Positions 46,735 through 54,192 of a DNA stretch of 64,000 nt are shown piece by piece. The notes beneath the pieces are model-generated. The model was not told where the DNA came from. It saw nothing but the letters and a program-made list of their open reading frames with translations, and searched no databases. Position 1 is the first letter of the stretch; the number at the start of each line of letters is the position of its first letter. Origin of the DNA: an uncultured Aquimarina sp. (GTDB lineage Bacteria; Bacteroidota; Bacteroidia; Flavobacteriales; Flavobacteriaceae); NCBI GenBank assembly GCA_947489685.1, contig CANLEM010000006.1:1-64000 (forward strand). The letters run 5' to 3'. A program made the position numbers and the translations under genes.

Positions 46735-48333
46735 ATGACTGAGTTTGTAAGAAAAAGAGTAGCGAATGCCAAAAATGATATTTTATCTGGCTTAACCGTT
46801 GCATTGGCTTTGGTGCCAGAAGCAGTTGCTTTTGCATTTGTAGCAGGTGTTGATCCATTGGTTGGATTATACGCGGCTTTTATGATTGGATTAATCACTG
46901 CTGTTTTTGGTGGTCGACCAGGAATGATTTCGGGAGCTACAGGAGCATTGGCCGTAGTAATGGTGAGTCTTGTGGCCGAAGGAAATGCTATGGGAGCACC
47001 AGGAGAAGAACTAGGGTTGTATTACCTGTTTGCTACGGTAATTCTAATGGGGATTATTCAAATGCTTGCAGGAGTGTTCAAATTAGGGAAATTTGTACGT
47101 TTGATTCCGCATCCCGTAATGATGGGATTTGTAAATGGTTTGGCCATAGTAATTTTCCTTTCTCAATTAGGGATGTTTAAGGAATTTGTAGATGGAGATA
47201 AAGTATGGATGAAAGGTGAAGATCTATTCTTGATGGTTGGTTTGGTATTGTTAACCATGGCTATAATGTGGGGGTTACCTAAACTTAAAGCTACAGCAAA
47301 ACTTCCCGAAGCATTAATAGGGATCGTGGTTGTTTCCGCAATTGTAATCCTAGGAAAATTAGATGTGGCTACTGTTGGTAGTTTTATTAAAGATGGTGGT
47401 GGAGAAGGTTTAAAAGGTGGATTGCCTCAGTTTCAGTTTGATATTTTTAATAAAGTCCCTATGACTTTTGAGACTTTTAAATTTATTGGTCCGTATACTT
47501 TAATATTAGCTGCTATTGGGCTGATAGAATCTTTAATGACACTTAATCTTATTGATGAACTAACCGAAACAAGAGGAAATTCGAATAGAGAGTGTTTGGC
47601 ACAAGGTGGTGCAAATATTGTTACAGGATTATTTGGTGGTATGGGTGGTTGTGCAATGATCGGGCAATCAATTATCAATATCAAAGGAGGGGGACGTACG
47701 AGGCTTTCGGGTATTGTGGCTGCCGTAACTTTATTATTATTCATATTATTTGCATCTGGTTTAATAGAGCAAGTGCCCATCGCGGCTTTGGTTGGGGTAA
47801 TGTTTATGGTAGTGATAGGTACTTTTGCATGGTCTAGTTTTAGAATACTAAATAAAATTCCGCTTACCGATGCGATTGTTTTAATAGCAGTATCGTTGTT
47901 AACCGTATTTTTTGATTTGGCCGTAGCTGTAATCGCTGGTGTAATAATGTCGGCATTAGCATTTGCATGGGAAAATGCCAAAAAAATTAGAGCAAGAAAA
48001 CATATTAAAGAAGATGGGACCAAAGTATATGAGATTTGGGGTCCTCTTTTCTTTGGAAGTATACAAGCATTTAATAATAAGTTTGATGTGGCAAATGATC
48101 CCGAAAATGTAGAAATCGATTTTATAGAGTCTCGAGTAAGCGATCATTCTGCCCTGGAAGCGATATTTAATCTTGTTGGCAAGTATGAGGAAGCGGGAAA
48201 AAAAGTAAGGGTGAAGCATTTAAGTGAAGAATGCCAGGCCTTAATGATCAAAGCTTCGCCTAGATTGGCTAGTGTAATAGAACATGATGTAGATGATCCA
48301 AGATATCATGTGATGGCTAAAGCTATGAAATAA
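46735..48333 (+). CDS. SulP family anion transporter
   Basis: A 532-residue inner-membrane transporter with about 12-14 helices and a C-terminal cytoplasmic STAS domain (about 435-530). The SulP opening is clear: NDILSGLTVALALVPEAVAF near residues 15-34, then PGMISGATGALAVVMVSL. Relatives carry sulfate, bicarbonate or other anions; the substrate is not determined. It has its own strong promoter and is 42 bp upstream of the lgt-like gene on the same strand. Confidence 0.94.
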   Translation: MTEFVRKRVANAKNDILSGLTVALALVPEAVAFAFVAGVDPLVGLYAAFMIGLITAVFGGRPGMISGATGALAVVMVSLVAEGNAMGAPGEELGLYYLFATVILMGIIQMLAGVFKLGKFVRLIPHPVMMGFVNGLAIVIFLSQLGMFKEFVDGDKVWMKGEDLFLMVGLVLLTMAIMWGLPKLKATAKLPEALIGIVVVSAIVILGKLDVATVGSFIKDGGGEGLKGGLPQFQFDIFNKVPMTFETFKFIGPYTLILAAIGLIESLMTLNLIDELTETRGNSNRECLAQGGANIVTGLFGGMGGCAMIGQSIINIKGGGRTRLSGIVAAVTLLLFILFASGLIEQVPIAALVGVMFMVVIGTFAWSSFRILNKIPLTDAIVLIAVSLLTVFFDLAVAVIAGVIMSALAFAWENAKKIRARKHIKEDGTKVYEIWGPLFFGSIQAFNNKFDVANDPENVEIDFIESRVSDHSALEAIFNLVGKYEEAGKKVRVKHLSEECQALMIKASPRLASVIEHDVDDPRYHVMAKAMK

Positions 48334-48375
48334 AAAAAATGTATATTTCGATAGTAAATCGAATTAGTTTATAAA

Positions 48376-49107
48376 ATGGATATTCCTTTTGAACCTATTG
48401 TTTTTGGTGTTAAAGTGAATATCCATTTAATTTTAGAGTATGCTGCATTTTTTATTGGGTTTAGGTATTATGTCTACCTAAAAAAGCGCAGTAATGACCT
48501 AATATCTTCAAACAATAGATTATCTATTATTATAGGTGCCGTTTTTGGTGCTTTTTTGGGTTCTCGAATTATAGGTTTTTTAGAAAATCCAGTTTTGTCT
48601 TCTGGACCAGAGTACCTGTTATTGGTGCTAAGTGCCAAAACTATTATGGGAGGCCTTTTTGGGGGGCTTTTAGGAGTAGAATTCGCAAAGAGAATTATCG
48701 GAGAAAAACAATCTTCGGGTGATTTATTTACGTTCCCTATTATATTGGGTATCCTTATTGGTAGAATAGGTTGTTTTTTTGCAGGGATCAACGAGTTTAC
48801 CTATGGAAAAGCAACTTCTTCAATTCTAGGAATGGATTTGGGAGATGGTGTAGCAAGGCACCCTATTGCATTATATGAGGTGATTTTTCTGTTCATTTTA
48901 TGGATTGTTTTAAGTAGGTTTCAAAATCAGATTAAACGAGAAAATGGGCTGTTGTTTAAATATTTTATGATCGCTTATTTCTTGTTTCGATTTTGTATAG
49001 AGTTTTTGAAACCCAATACATTTTTAATTTTAGGATTAAGTAGTATTCAGTATTTATGTATCTTATGCATGATTTATTATAGGAGAACTATTCGAAAACT
49101 TTTTTAA
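48376..49107 (+). CDS. Divergent Lgt-family membrane protein (paralogue)
   Basis: A 243-residue, roughly seven-helix membrane protein of the Lgt family. The frame is recognisable: GSRIIGFLENP, KTIMGGLFGG (88-97), GRIGCFFAG (129-137), RHPIALYE (161-168) and RFCIEFLKPN (205-214). Compared with the canonical copy at 9392-10327, the catalytic-histidine segment SHGA is now IMGG, and GNFFNSE is now GCFFAGI. It is also about 70 residues shorter. The Arg in GRIG and the later Arg are kept. A changed donor or acceptor is likely. Its stop shares a base with the start of the radical SAM gene (TAATG), so the two are coupled. Confidence 0.85.
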   Translation: MDIPFEPIVFGVKVNIHLILEYAAFFIGFRYYVYLKKRSNDLISSNNRLSIIIGAVFGAFLGSRIIGFLENPVLSSGPEYLLLVLSAKTIMGGLFGGLLGVEFAKRIIGEKQSSGDLFTFPIILGILIGRIGCFFAGINEFTYGKATSSILGMDLGDGVARHPIALYEVIFLFILWIVLSRFQNQIKRENGLLFKYFMIAYFLFRFCIEFLKPNTFLILGLSSIQYLCILCMIYYRRTIRKLF

Positions 49108-50501
49108 TGCCTACTAGAAAATATACTTATTACGATTATACATTGAGCTTATGTCCTACATGTCTTAAAAGAATTGATGCCAAAATTGTTTTTGAAGAAG
49201 GTAGGGTTTTTATGCTTAAACGTTGTCCAGAACATGGCCGATCAAAAGTATTGATTGCTGATGATATCGAATATTATAAAAATATAAGAAACTATAATAA
49301 AGCTTCAGAATTTCCATATAAATTTAATACAACCACGGATTATGGTTGCCCTTATGATTGTGGATTGTGTCCTGATCATGAACAACATTCGTGTTTAACC
49401 ATTATCGAAGTAACTGATCGTTGCAATCTTACATGTCCTACTTGTTATGCCTCTTCATCTCCTAATTATGGGAGACATCGATCTCTGGAAGAAATAAAAA
49501 AGATGTTGGATACCATAGTTGAGAATGAAAAAGAGCCAGATGTGGTTCAAATTAGTGGAGGGGAACCTACAGTGCATCCTCAGTTTTTTGAGATTTTGGA
49601 TTATGCAAAACAATTACCTATTCGTCATTTGATGTTAAATACTAATGGGATTCGTATTGCCAAGGATCAAAAATTTACAGAACAATTGGCTAGTTATATG
49701 CCGGATTTTGAGGTGTATTTGCAATTTGACTCGTTACAAGCCGAGGTATTAGAAAAATTAAGAGGTGAAGATCTTACTGCCGTACGAAAACAAGCTATTG
49801 CACATCTTAATGCTGTAAATCTATCCACGACATTGGTAGTAACATTAGAAAAAGGGCTGAATGATGATCAAATAGGAGATATTATTTCTTTTGCAACAAA
49901 ACAAAAATGTGTTAGAGGAGTCACTTTTCAGCCTACTCAGATCGCTGGTCGGTTAGAGAATTTTGACACGCAAACTGATAGGATAACGCTAACCGAAGTT
50001 AGGAGAAAAATATTGGAACAGTTTCCTGTTTTCGAAGAAGATGATCTTATTCCTGTACCATGTAATCCAGATGCATTGGTAATGGGATATGCCTTAAAGA
50101 ATGAAGAAGGCATTTTACCTCTTACTAGGTATATTAATCCTGCAGATTTATTGGATAATGGTAAAAATACTATTGTTTATGAGCAGGATGAGGAGTTACA
50201 TGGTAAAGTTCTTGAATTATTTAGTACAGGTAATTCTGTCGAAACTGCTTCAGAAAATCTAAAATCCATTATGTGCTGCCTTCCCGAAATCGATGCGCCG
50301 GATTTGGGATATGATAATTTATTCAGAATTATTATTATGCAATTTATAGATGCATATAATTTTGATGTAAGAGCTATTAAAAAGTCTTGCGTTCATATTG
50401 TAAATAAGGATTATAAAATTATTCCTTTTGAAACTATGAACTTGTTTTATAGAGATGATAAGCAAGCTTATTTAGAACAACTAAGAAAAGAAACGATATG
50501 A
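49107..50501 (+). CDS. Radical SAM enzyme, MJ0619/tetraether-synthase-like
   Basis: A 464-residue radical SAM enzyme. The SAM cluster motif is CNLTCPTC (C106, C110, C113). Before it, the N-terminal zone has CPTC (16-19), CPEHG (40-44) and CPYDCGLCPDH (81-91, plus C96), enough for a rubredoxin-like site and an extra iron-sulfur cluster. The Gly-rich strand is ISGGEPTVHPQFFEI. More cysteines follow in VPCNPDA, IMCCLPEID and KKSCVHI. This layout resembles the MJ0619 group that includes archaeal tetraether lipid synthase; the likeness is from memory. It overlaps the lgt-like gene by 1 bp and the next gene by 4 bp. Substrate unknown, lipid suspected from the partners. Confidence 0.82.
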   Translation: MPTRKYTYYDYTLSLCPTCLKRIDAKIVFEEGRVFMLKRCPEHGRSKVLIADDIEYYKNIRNYNKASEFPYKFNTTTDYGCPYDCGLCPDHEQHSCLTIIEVTDRCNLTCPTCYASSSPNYGRHRSLEEIKKMLDTIVENEKEPDVVQISGGEPTVHPQFFEILDYAKQLPIRHLMLNTNGIRIAKDQKFTEQLASYMPDFEVYLQFDSLQAEVLEKLRGEDLTAVRKQAIAHLNAVNLSTTLVVTLEKGLNDDQIGDIISFATKQKCVRGVTFQPTQIAGRLENFDTQTDRITLTEVRRKILEQFPVFEEDDLIPVPCNPDALVMGYALKNEEGILPLTRYINPADLLDNGKNTIVYEQDEELHGKVLELFSTGNSVETASENLKSIMCCLPEIDAPDLGYDNLFRIIIMQFIDAYNFDVRAIKKSCVHIVNKDYKIIPFETMNLFYRDDKQAYLEQLRKETI

Positions 50502-50716
50502 TACTAAATTCAATCGCATTAGAACCTGGAAATCTTGATGGAATTATTTATCTAATTCTTTTAATCCTATTAGGTCCGCCCATATTTCTTGCTATTATAG
50601 GACTTATTCTTTTTAAGACAAAAAGCCGTAAAGCCGGGAAGGTGTTCTTTATCCTGGCAGGAATTTATTTAGTAGTAGGATTAGGAATTTGCGGAGCATT
50701 AATGGCTGGGTTCTAA
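50498..50716 (+). CDS. Small two-helix membrane protein coupled to the radical SAM gene
   Basis: A 72-residue protein with two predicted membrane helices (IIYLILLILLGPPIFLAIIG, then VFFILAGIYLVVGLGICGAL) joined by a short basic loop (FKTKSRKAGK). It overlaps the radical SAM gene by 4 bp (ATGA), so it belongs to the same transcript and is translated with it. No known family comes to mind. It may hold the enzyme at the membrane or assist its substrate; this is inference. Its end overlaps the converging methyltransferase gene by 4 bp. Confidence 0.75.
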   Translation: MILNSIALEPGNLDGIIYLILLILLGPPIFLAIIGLILFKTKSRKAGKVFFILAGIYLVVGLGICGALMAGF

Positions 50717-51534
50717 ATTCTTTCTAAAAGAAATAAAGATTCGTTTAGAATTTCTGATTTATTAGATATGTTCTGATCGGGAGCATACTTTTTACAAAGC
50801 TCAAACTCATCGGTATATTCTTTTAATGAGTACCCGTTTATATTTAAAAAATAGTCATGCGGGATGGTTTGATGCGAAAAAGAATCATTGGTATCATTAT
50901 TACTATCAAAATAATTTAATAAACGACTGTAAACTTCTGTTTTTTCTACCTCGGGTAAATATGTGACACACCCCACGATATCTCCCGGCTTTTGTAATTT
51001 CTTAAAAACTTCAAATAATTTATCAGTTGTTTCGCGATTTAAAAAGAAGAAAACGCCTTCAATTATTATAAATGTAGGTTCTTTTTTAATGAGTGGGGTA
51101 AGGGATGTTAACATTTCATCCGTTGTCTTGTGATTAAAATCTATTGACGCATACTGTATATCTCTAGACGGTAACTTTCTTTCTTTTACCCAAGCATCAA
51201 CTTTTTCTTTTTTGTAATCGACGATATCTTTTTTGTCAATCTCGATCGTAGCTATTGTGTTGTTTAAAGAGAATTGATACATACTAAAACCAGATCCAAA
51301 ATTTACTAAGGAACCTGTATTCTTGTCTTTAAAAAAGGATTTTAGAGATTCGTAAAAAAAGCGATTTCTTAAACTATGTAATGCAGCTTCATGTTTAGAA
51401 ACTCTATTTAAGATGTCGGGTATTAAGGCATCTGTTGCTGGATTGTTCCATAGCCGAGCATAAATATCCTTGCTGATATCTTCGTGATACGATCGGTATG
51501 TTGATACAACAAAAGCGGTTTCGTGAACTTGCAT
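50713..51534 (-). CDS. Leucine carboxyl methyltransferase (LCM)-family class I methyltransferase
   Basis: A 273-residue SAM-dependent methyltransferase. The SAM-binding loop is VNFGSGFSMYQF near residues 78-89, and the acidic strand with IATIEIDKKDIVDYKK follows. A second LCM landmark is FIIIEGVFFFLNRETT. Members methylate carboxyl groups of small molecules or proteins; the substrate is unknown. It faces the lgt-like/radical SAM run tail to tail with a 4-bp overlap, so it is a separate unit. A functional link is possible but unsupported. Confidence 0.85.
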   Translation of the reverse strand: MQVHETAFVVSTYRSYHEDISKDIYARLWNNPATDALIPDILNRVSKHEAALHSLRNRFFYESLKSFFKDKNTGSLVNFGSGFSMYQFSLNNTIATIEIDKKDIVDYKKEKVDAWVKERKLPSRDIQYASIDFNHKTTDEMLTSLTPLIKKEPTFIIIEGVFFFLNRETTDKLFEVFKKLQKPGDIVGCVTYLPEVEKTEVYSRLLNYFDSNNDTNDSFSHQTIPHDYFLNINGYSLKEYTDEFELCKKYAPDQNISNKSEILNESLFLLERI

Positions 51535-51654
51535 AAACAGTAAGGCTATATTTAACTTCTTAAAGATGACTTACAAGATACATATAGCTTTTGTTTTGGT
51601 CAAGAAAACATTTAAATCACTTTAGGCAACTGGTTTTTGTTAATTATAGAGCAT

Positions 51655-51684
51655 AAAAAAACTGCTCCTTGAAAAAGGAGCAGT
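51655..51684 (-). terminator. Terminator after the small repeat protein gene
   Basis: A perfect 10-bp stem (ACTGCTCCTT at 51661-51670, AAGGAGCAGT at 51675-51684) with a 4-nt loop is followed on the minus strand by a T-run, about 30 nt past the stop of the small secreted protein gene. Confidence 0.92.
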
Positions 51685-51713
51685 TACTATATTTTTTTGA
51701 ATGTGTTTTTTTC

Positions 51714-52052
51714 TTAGGGTAATAAAGCAACTACCGCAGTATTTTCTTTATTAGTCTTAACTTCAGTTGTTGTGTTATCAGCCAATCTAGTCATTTTTCT
51801 TGTTTCAGTTTTGAAACCATTCTTTTCTAATAACAAGTTATAGAATTCTGATTTGCTATTTGTTGAAACTTCTTTTCTATAGTTTTTTATTTTAATATCA
51901 AAATTATTCTTTTCTACAAGAGCTTGAAAAAAGTTAGCTTTTGAAGCTTCTATATTAATAGAACTTGTTTCAGTCTCTTTACTAGCAGTTTCTTGTGCGC
52001 TAATGTTTGAGAAAGTAAATAAAACGATTAAAGTAAAAAATATAGTTTTCAT
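51714..52052 (-). CDS. Small secreted protein with an internal duplication
   Basis: A 112-residue protein with a signal peptide ending in NISAQ. It contains two related blocks of about 27 residues: SKANFFQALVEKNNFD followed by IKIKNYRKEVS, and SKSEFYNLLLEKNGFK followed by TETRKMTRLAD. The remainder is Thr/Glu/Lys-rich. I recognise no family. It has its own terminator and a 5' region with a palindrome (see 52179-52193). Probably periplasmic or surface exposed. Confidence 0.75.
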   Translation of the reverse strand: MKTIFFTLIVLFTFSNISAQETASKETETSSINIEASKANFFQALVEKNNFDIKIKNYRKEVSTNSKSEFYNLLLEKNGFKTETRKMTRLADNTTTEVKTNKENTAVVALLP

Positions 52053-52391
52053 AGTTTGGGGCTTTATGAAGTTTGTAACTTATTCTGTTTCAAAGGTAAT
52101 ACGAAAAAAGCCTGACAAAAAATGTTTTTAAAACTTTTAGATAAAGAGGTTTTTTATCTCGACGAAATACACAAATTTTACGGTTTAACCGTATTTTTTG
52201 AAAGGTAATTTTTTCATAAAATGTATGGTTTTGTGAATTTTAATACGGTTAATGTTGGCTTTTGAGGCTCTAAACTGCCTGTTATTTAAAGAAATAAAGG
52301 ATTTACTTTAAATACTTTGTAATTATAATTGTGGGGCGTAGTTTACAAATAACTTGTTAAAAAGGTGATATCAGAAAAGTATATATAATAT
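52053..52391. other. Long intergenic region with palindromes
   Basis: This is the widest gene-free stretch in the window: 374 bp to the next stop, counting the terminator at its right end. It holds the promoter side of the small repeat protein gene and the palindrome with related half-sites listed separately. It is very AT-rich. I see no tRNA, conserved riboswitch or credible ORF. Confidence 0.6.
52179..52193. promoter_or_regulatory. Perfect palindrome, candidate operator
   Basis: TACGGTTTAACCGTA has two 7-bp arms (TACGGTT, AACCGTA) around a central T. A related half-site, TACGGTT, recurs at 52244-52250 and a weaker one (TATGGTT) at 52224-52230. It lies about 130 bp upstream of the small secreted protein gene start, which is divergent to no other gene. 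A regulator site is plausible but not tied to any regulator. Confidence 0.4.
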
Positions 52392-52420
52392 AAAGAGGAG
52401 TATAACAAACACTCCTCTTT
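52392..52420 (-). terminator. Terminator after the GyrI-like gene
   Basis: AAAGAGGAGT (52392-52401) pairs with ACTCCTCTTT (52411-52420) around a 9-nt loop, just past the GyrI-like gene stop on the minus strand. The T-run on that strand is weak, broken by other bases. Confidence 0.75.
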
Positions 52421-52426
52421 TATATA

Positions 52427-52885
52427 TTATGCAACACCTACAAAAATATCCACTTCTGCATTTGTTGGATCCATAGCCCTTTGGTCATAGACTTCAAAAT
52501 CTGTTGTGTATGTTCTATTTATGTTGCTTTTCCAGATTTTTGCCCATGCCTCTGGGATTGCTGTTTTGGTTACATCTCCTTTGGCAGTAAATTTTAAATA
52601 GTTACCATTTTTGATAGTTGTCCCTACCATTCCTTCTGGAATGACATTCAGGTCACTTACTTTACAACCAACGATAGCATTATAATAACCAGAAGCTCCA
52701 TTCTCATAATCGGTATAAATCCCAAAGAGAGTATCTTCTAATCGGTTTGGGATTTTGTGTATTACTCCTTGCGTCATAAAAGCTTCCCAAAGCCTTTGGA
52801 TATCAAGAGTTATGTGTTGATCTTCATTTCTGGTACGAACAGAAAGGCCAATAACATGAAAGGAATTGAATTTTTTAGTTGTCAT
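52427..52885 (-). CDS. GyrI-like small-molecule-binding domain protein
   Basis: The ATG at 52885 (152 residues, MTTKKFNSFHVIGLSVRTRN) is preferred to a TTG 27 bases upstream. The whole protein is one effector-binding (GyrI/AraC-E-type) domain, with FHVIGLSVRT, FGIYTDYENGASGYYNAIVG and DFEVYDQRAMDPTNAEVDIF as markers. There is no attached DNA-binding domain. Stand-alone members bind or sequester drugs or signals, but the ligand here is unknown. A candidate -7 element (TATTTTTG on the minus strand, 52915-52922) lies about 30 nt upstream. Confidence 0.85.
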   Translation of the reverse strand: MTTKKFNSFHVIGLSVRTRNEDQHITLDIQRLWEAFMTQGVIHKIPNRLEDTLFGIYTDYENGASGYYNAIVGCKVSDLNVIPEGMVGTTIKNGNYLKFTAKGDVTKTAIPEAWAKIWKSNINRTYTTDFEVYDQRAMDPTNAEVDIFVGVA

Positions 52886-52985
52886 ATTTTTTGTTTTTAA
52901 GATGAATATCAAAACAAAAATAGAAGGGAGTTATGACAAAGGTATGTCAACAAGGGTTTTGCAAAAATCATTTTTTAATGTTACA

Positions 52986-54179
52986 TCAAACAAACTGCAA
53001 TCTTTTAAAATCTTTATTCAAAATCGAGTGGTCATCTACATCTAACCAATTATTTAAAATAGTAGCATAAATACTTCTAAAGTCTACCGTATATTTAATA
53101 TCCCCATTATTGTCTAAATCATTTAAGTTAGGGAGTTCGTTGTATACGCCAGCTTTTTTTAAAGAACCTCCAATAGCTATTACATTGTTTGCAGCGCCAT
53201 GATCAGTTCCTCTACTTCCATTTTGTTTAACCCGGCGGCCAAATTCAGAAAAAGTAAGAATAAGAGTGTCTTTAAATCGATCATTTTTTTTAAGATCCTT
53301 TACCAATGCTCCAACTCCTTCGGCATAAACCTGTAATAAACGATCTTGACTGTTTAATTGATTTACATGGCTATCAAAACCGCCAAGAGAGCTATAAAAC
53401 ACCCTTGTTTTTAAGCCCGAGATAATAAAATCGGCAATTGTTTTAAGGCTTTTGGCAAAATGATTCTGCGGATATTCTGTTTTGGTCTGGTATATTTTTG
53501 AGGTTTCATGAATATAAGAAGCCGACGAGTAGGTTTCTAACATTGTTTTGTATAAATATCCTTGGTTGTCTTCGCCCAACATCTCTTTTTGAGCATTGGC
53601 AACAATAGTGTTAAAAAAGGGTTCTCGAGTGGTACGATACAGTTGATTAGGGTCAGAAACTGCAATACCATTCATGTGATTTCCTTTCAAGGCTAGGGAG
53701 AGAGAATTGTCTACTTCTATAGCTTGGTACGGATGCTGGCAATTGGCGTCCAGATATCGGCCTACCCAACCTGTTGATAGATACTGATTTGTATCGCTAG
53801 CCGTTTGCCAGATATCCGTACTTCTAAAATGAGATCTGTTAGGGTTTGGGTATCCAACGTTGTTAATGATGGATACTTCACCAAGATCATATAGGTCTTT
53901 AATAGCTTTTAGATGATTATTAAAAGCTAAATCATTAGTTATTTTTAATGTTTGATTTACTTTTTTGGCTATTAGGGGTCTTGCACTATGATAAATATCG
54001 TTACTAATAGGAATAATAGTATTTAAACCATCGTTTCCTCCTGATAGTTGAATAATAATTACATTTTTATATCCAGATAACTGATCAGGTGATAGCAACT
54101 CCATACCCTTTAAAAAAGAAGGGATTAATGCCATACCTGAGGCAAAAACGGATTGTTTTAAAAAATCTCTTCGTTCCAT
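52986..54179 (-). CDS. DUF1501 secreted protein
   Basis: A 397-residue protein of the DUF1501 (sulfatase-like fold) family. The N terminus MERRDFLKQSVFASGMALIP is a twin-arginine (TAT) signal. Family segments are IIQLSGGNDGLNTIIPISND, NRSHFRSTDIWQTA, VFYSSLGGFDSHVNQ and FSEFGRRVKQNGSRGTDHGA. Function is not known. It follows its usual partner, a DUF1800 gene, by 13 bp on the same strand. Confidence 0.93.
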   Translation of the reverse strand: MERRDFLKQSVFASGMALIPSFLKGMELLSPDQLSGYKNVIIIQLSGGNDGLNTIIPISNDIYHSARPLIAKKVNQTLKITNDLAFNNHLKAIKDLYDLGEVSIINNVGYPNPNRSHFRSTDIWQTASDTNQYLSTGWVGRYLDANCQHPYQAIEVDNSLSLALKGNHMNGIAVSDPNQLYRTTREPFFNTIVANAQKEMLGEDNQGYLYKTMLETYSSASYIHETSKIYQTKTEYPQNHFAKSLKTIADFIISGLKTRVFYSSLGGFDSHVNQLNSQDRLLQVYAEGVGALVKDLKKNDRFKDTLILTFSEFGRRVKQNGSRGTDHGAANNVIAIGGSLKKAGVYNELPNLNDLDNNGDIKYTVDFRSIYATILNNWLDVDDHSILNKDFKRLQFV

Positions 54180-54192
54180 ACTTTTATTGGTT

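Noticed and set aside
47433-48023. 196-residue minus-strand open frame within SulP
   Set aside because: SulP is a complete, strongly recognisable protein here; the antisense frame has no domain or start signals.
50713-51534. LCM methyltransferase as a member of the lgt-like/radical SAM system
   Set aside because: It is on the opposite strand, tail to tail, so co-transcription is not possible; left as a neighbour only.
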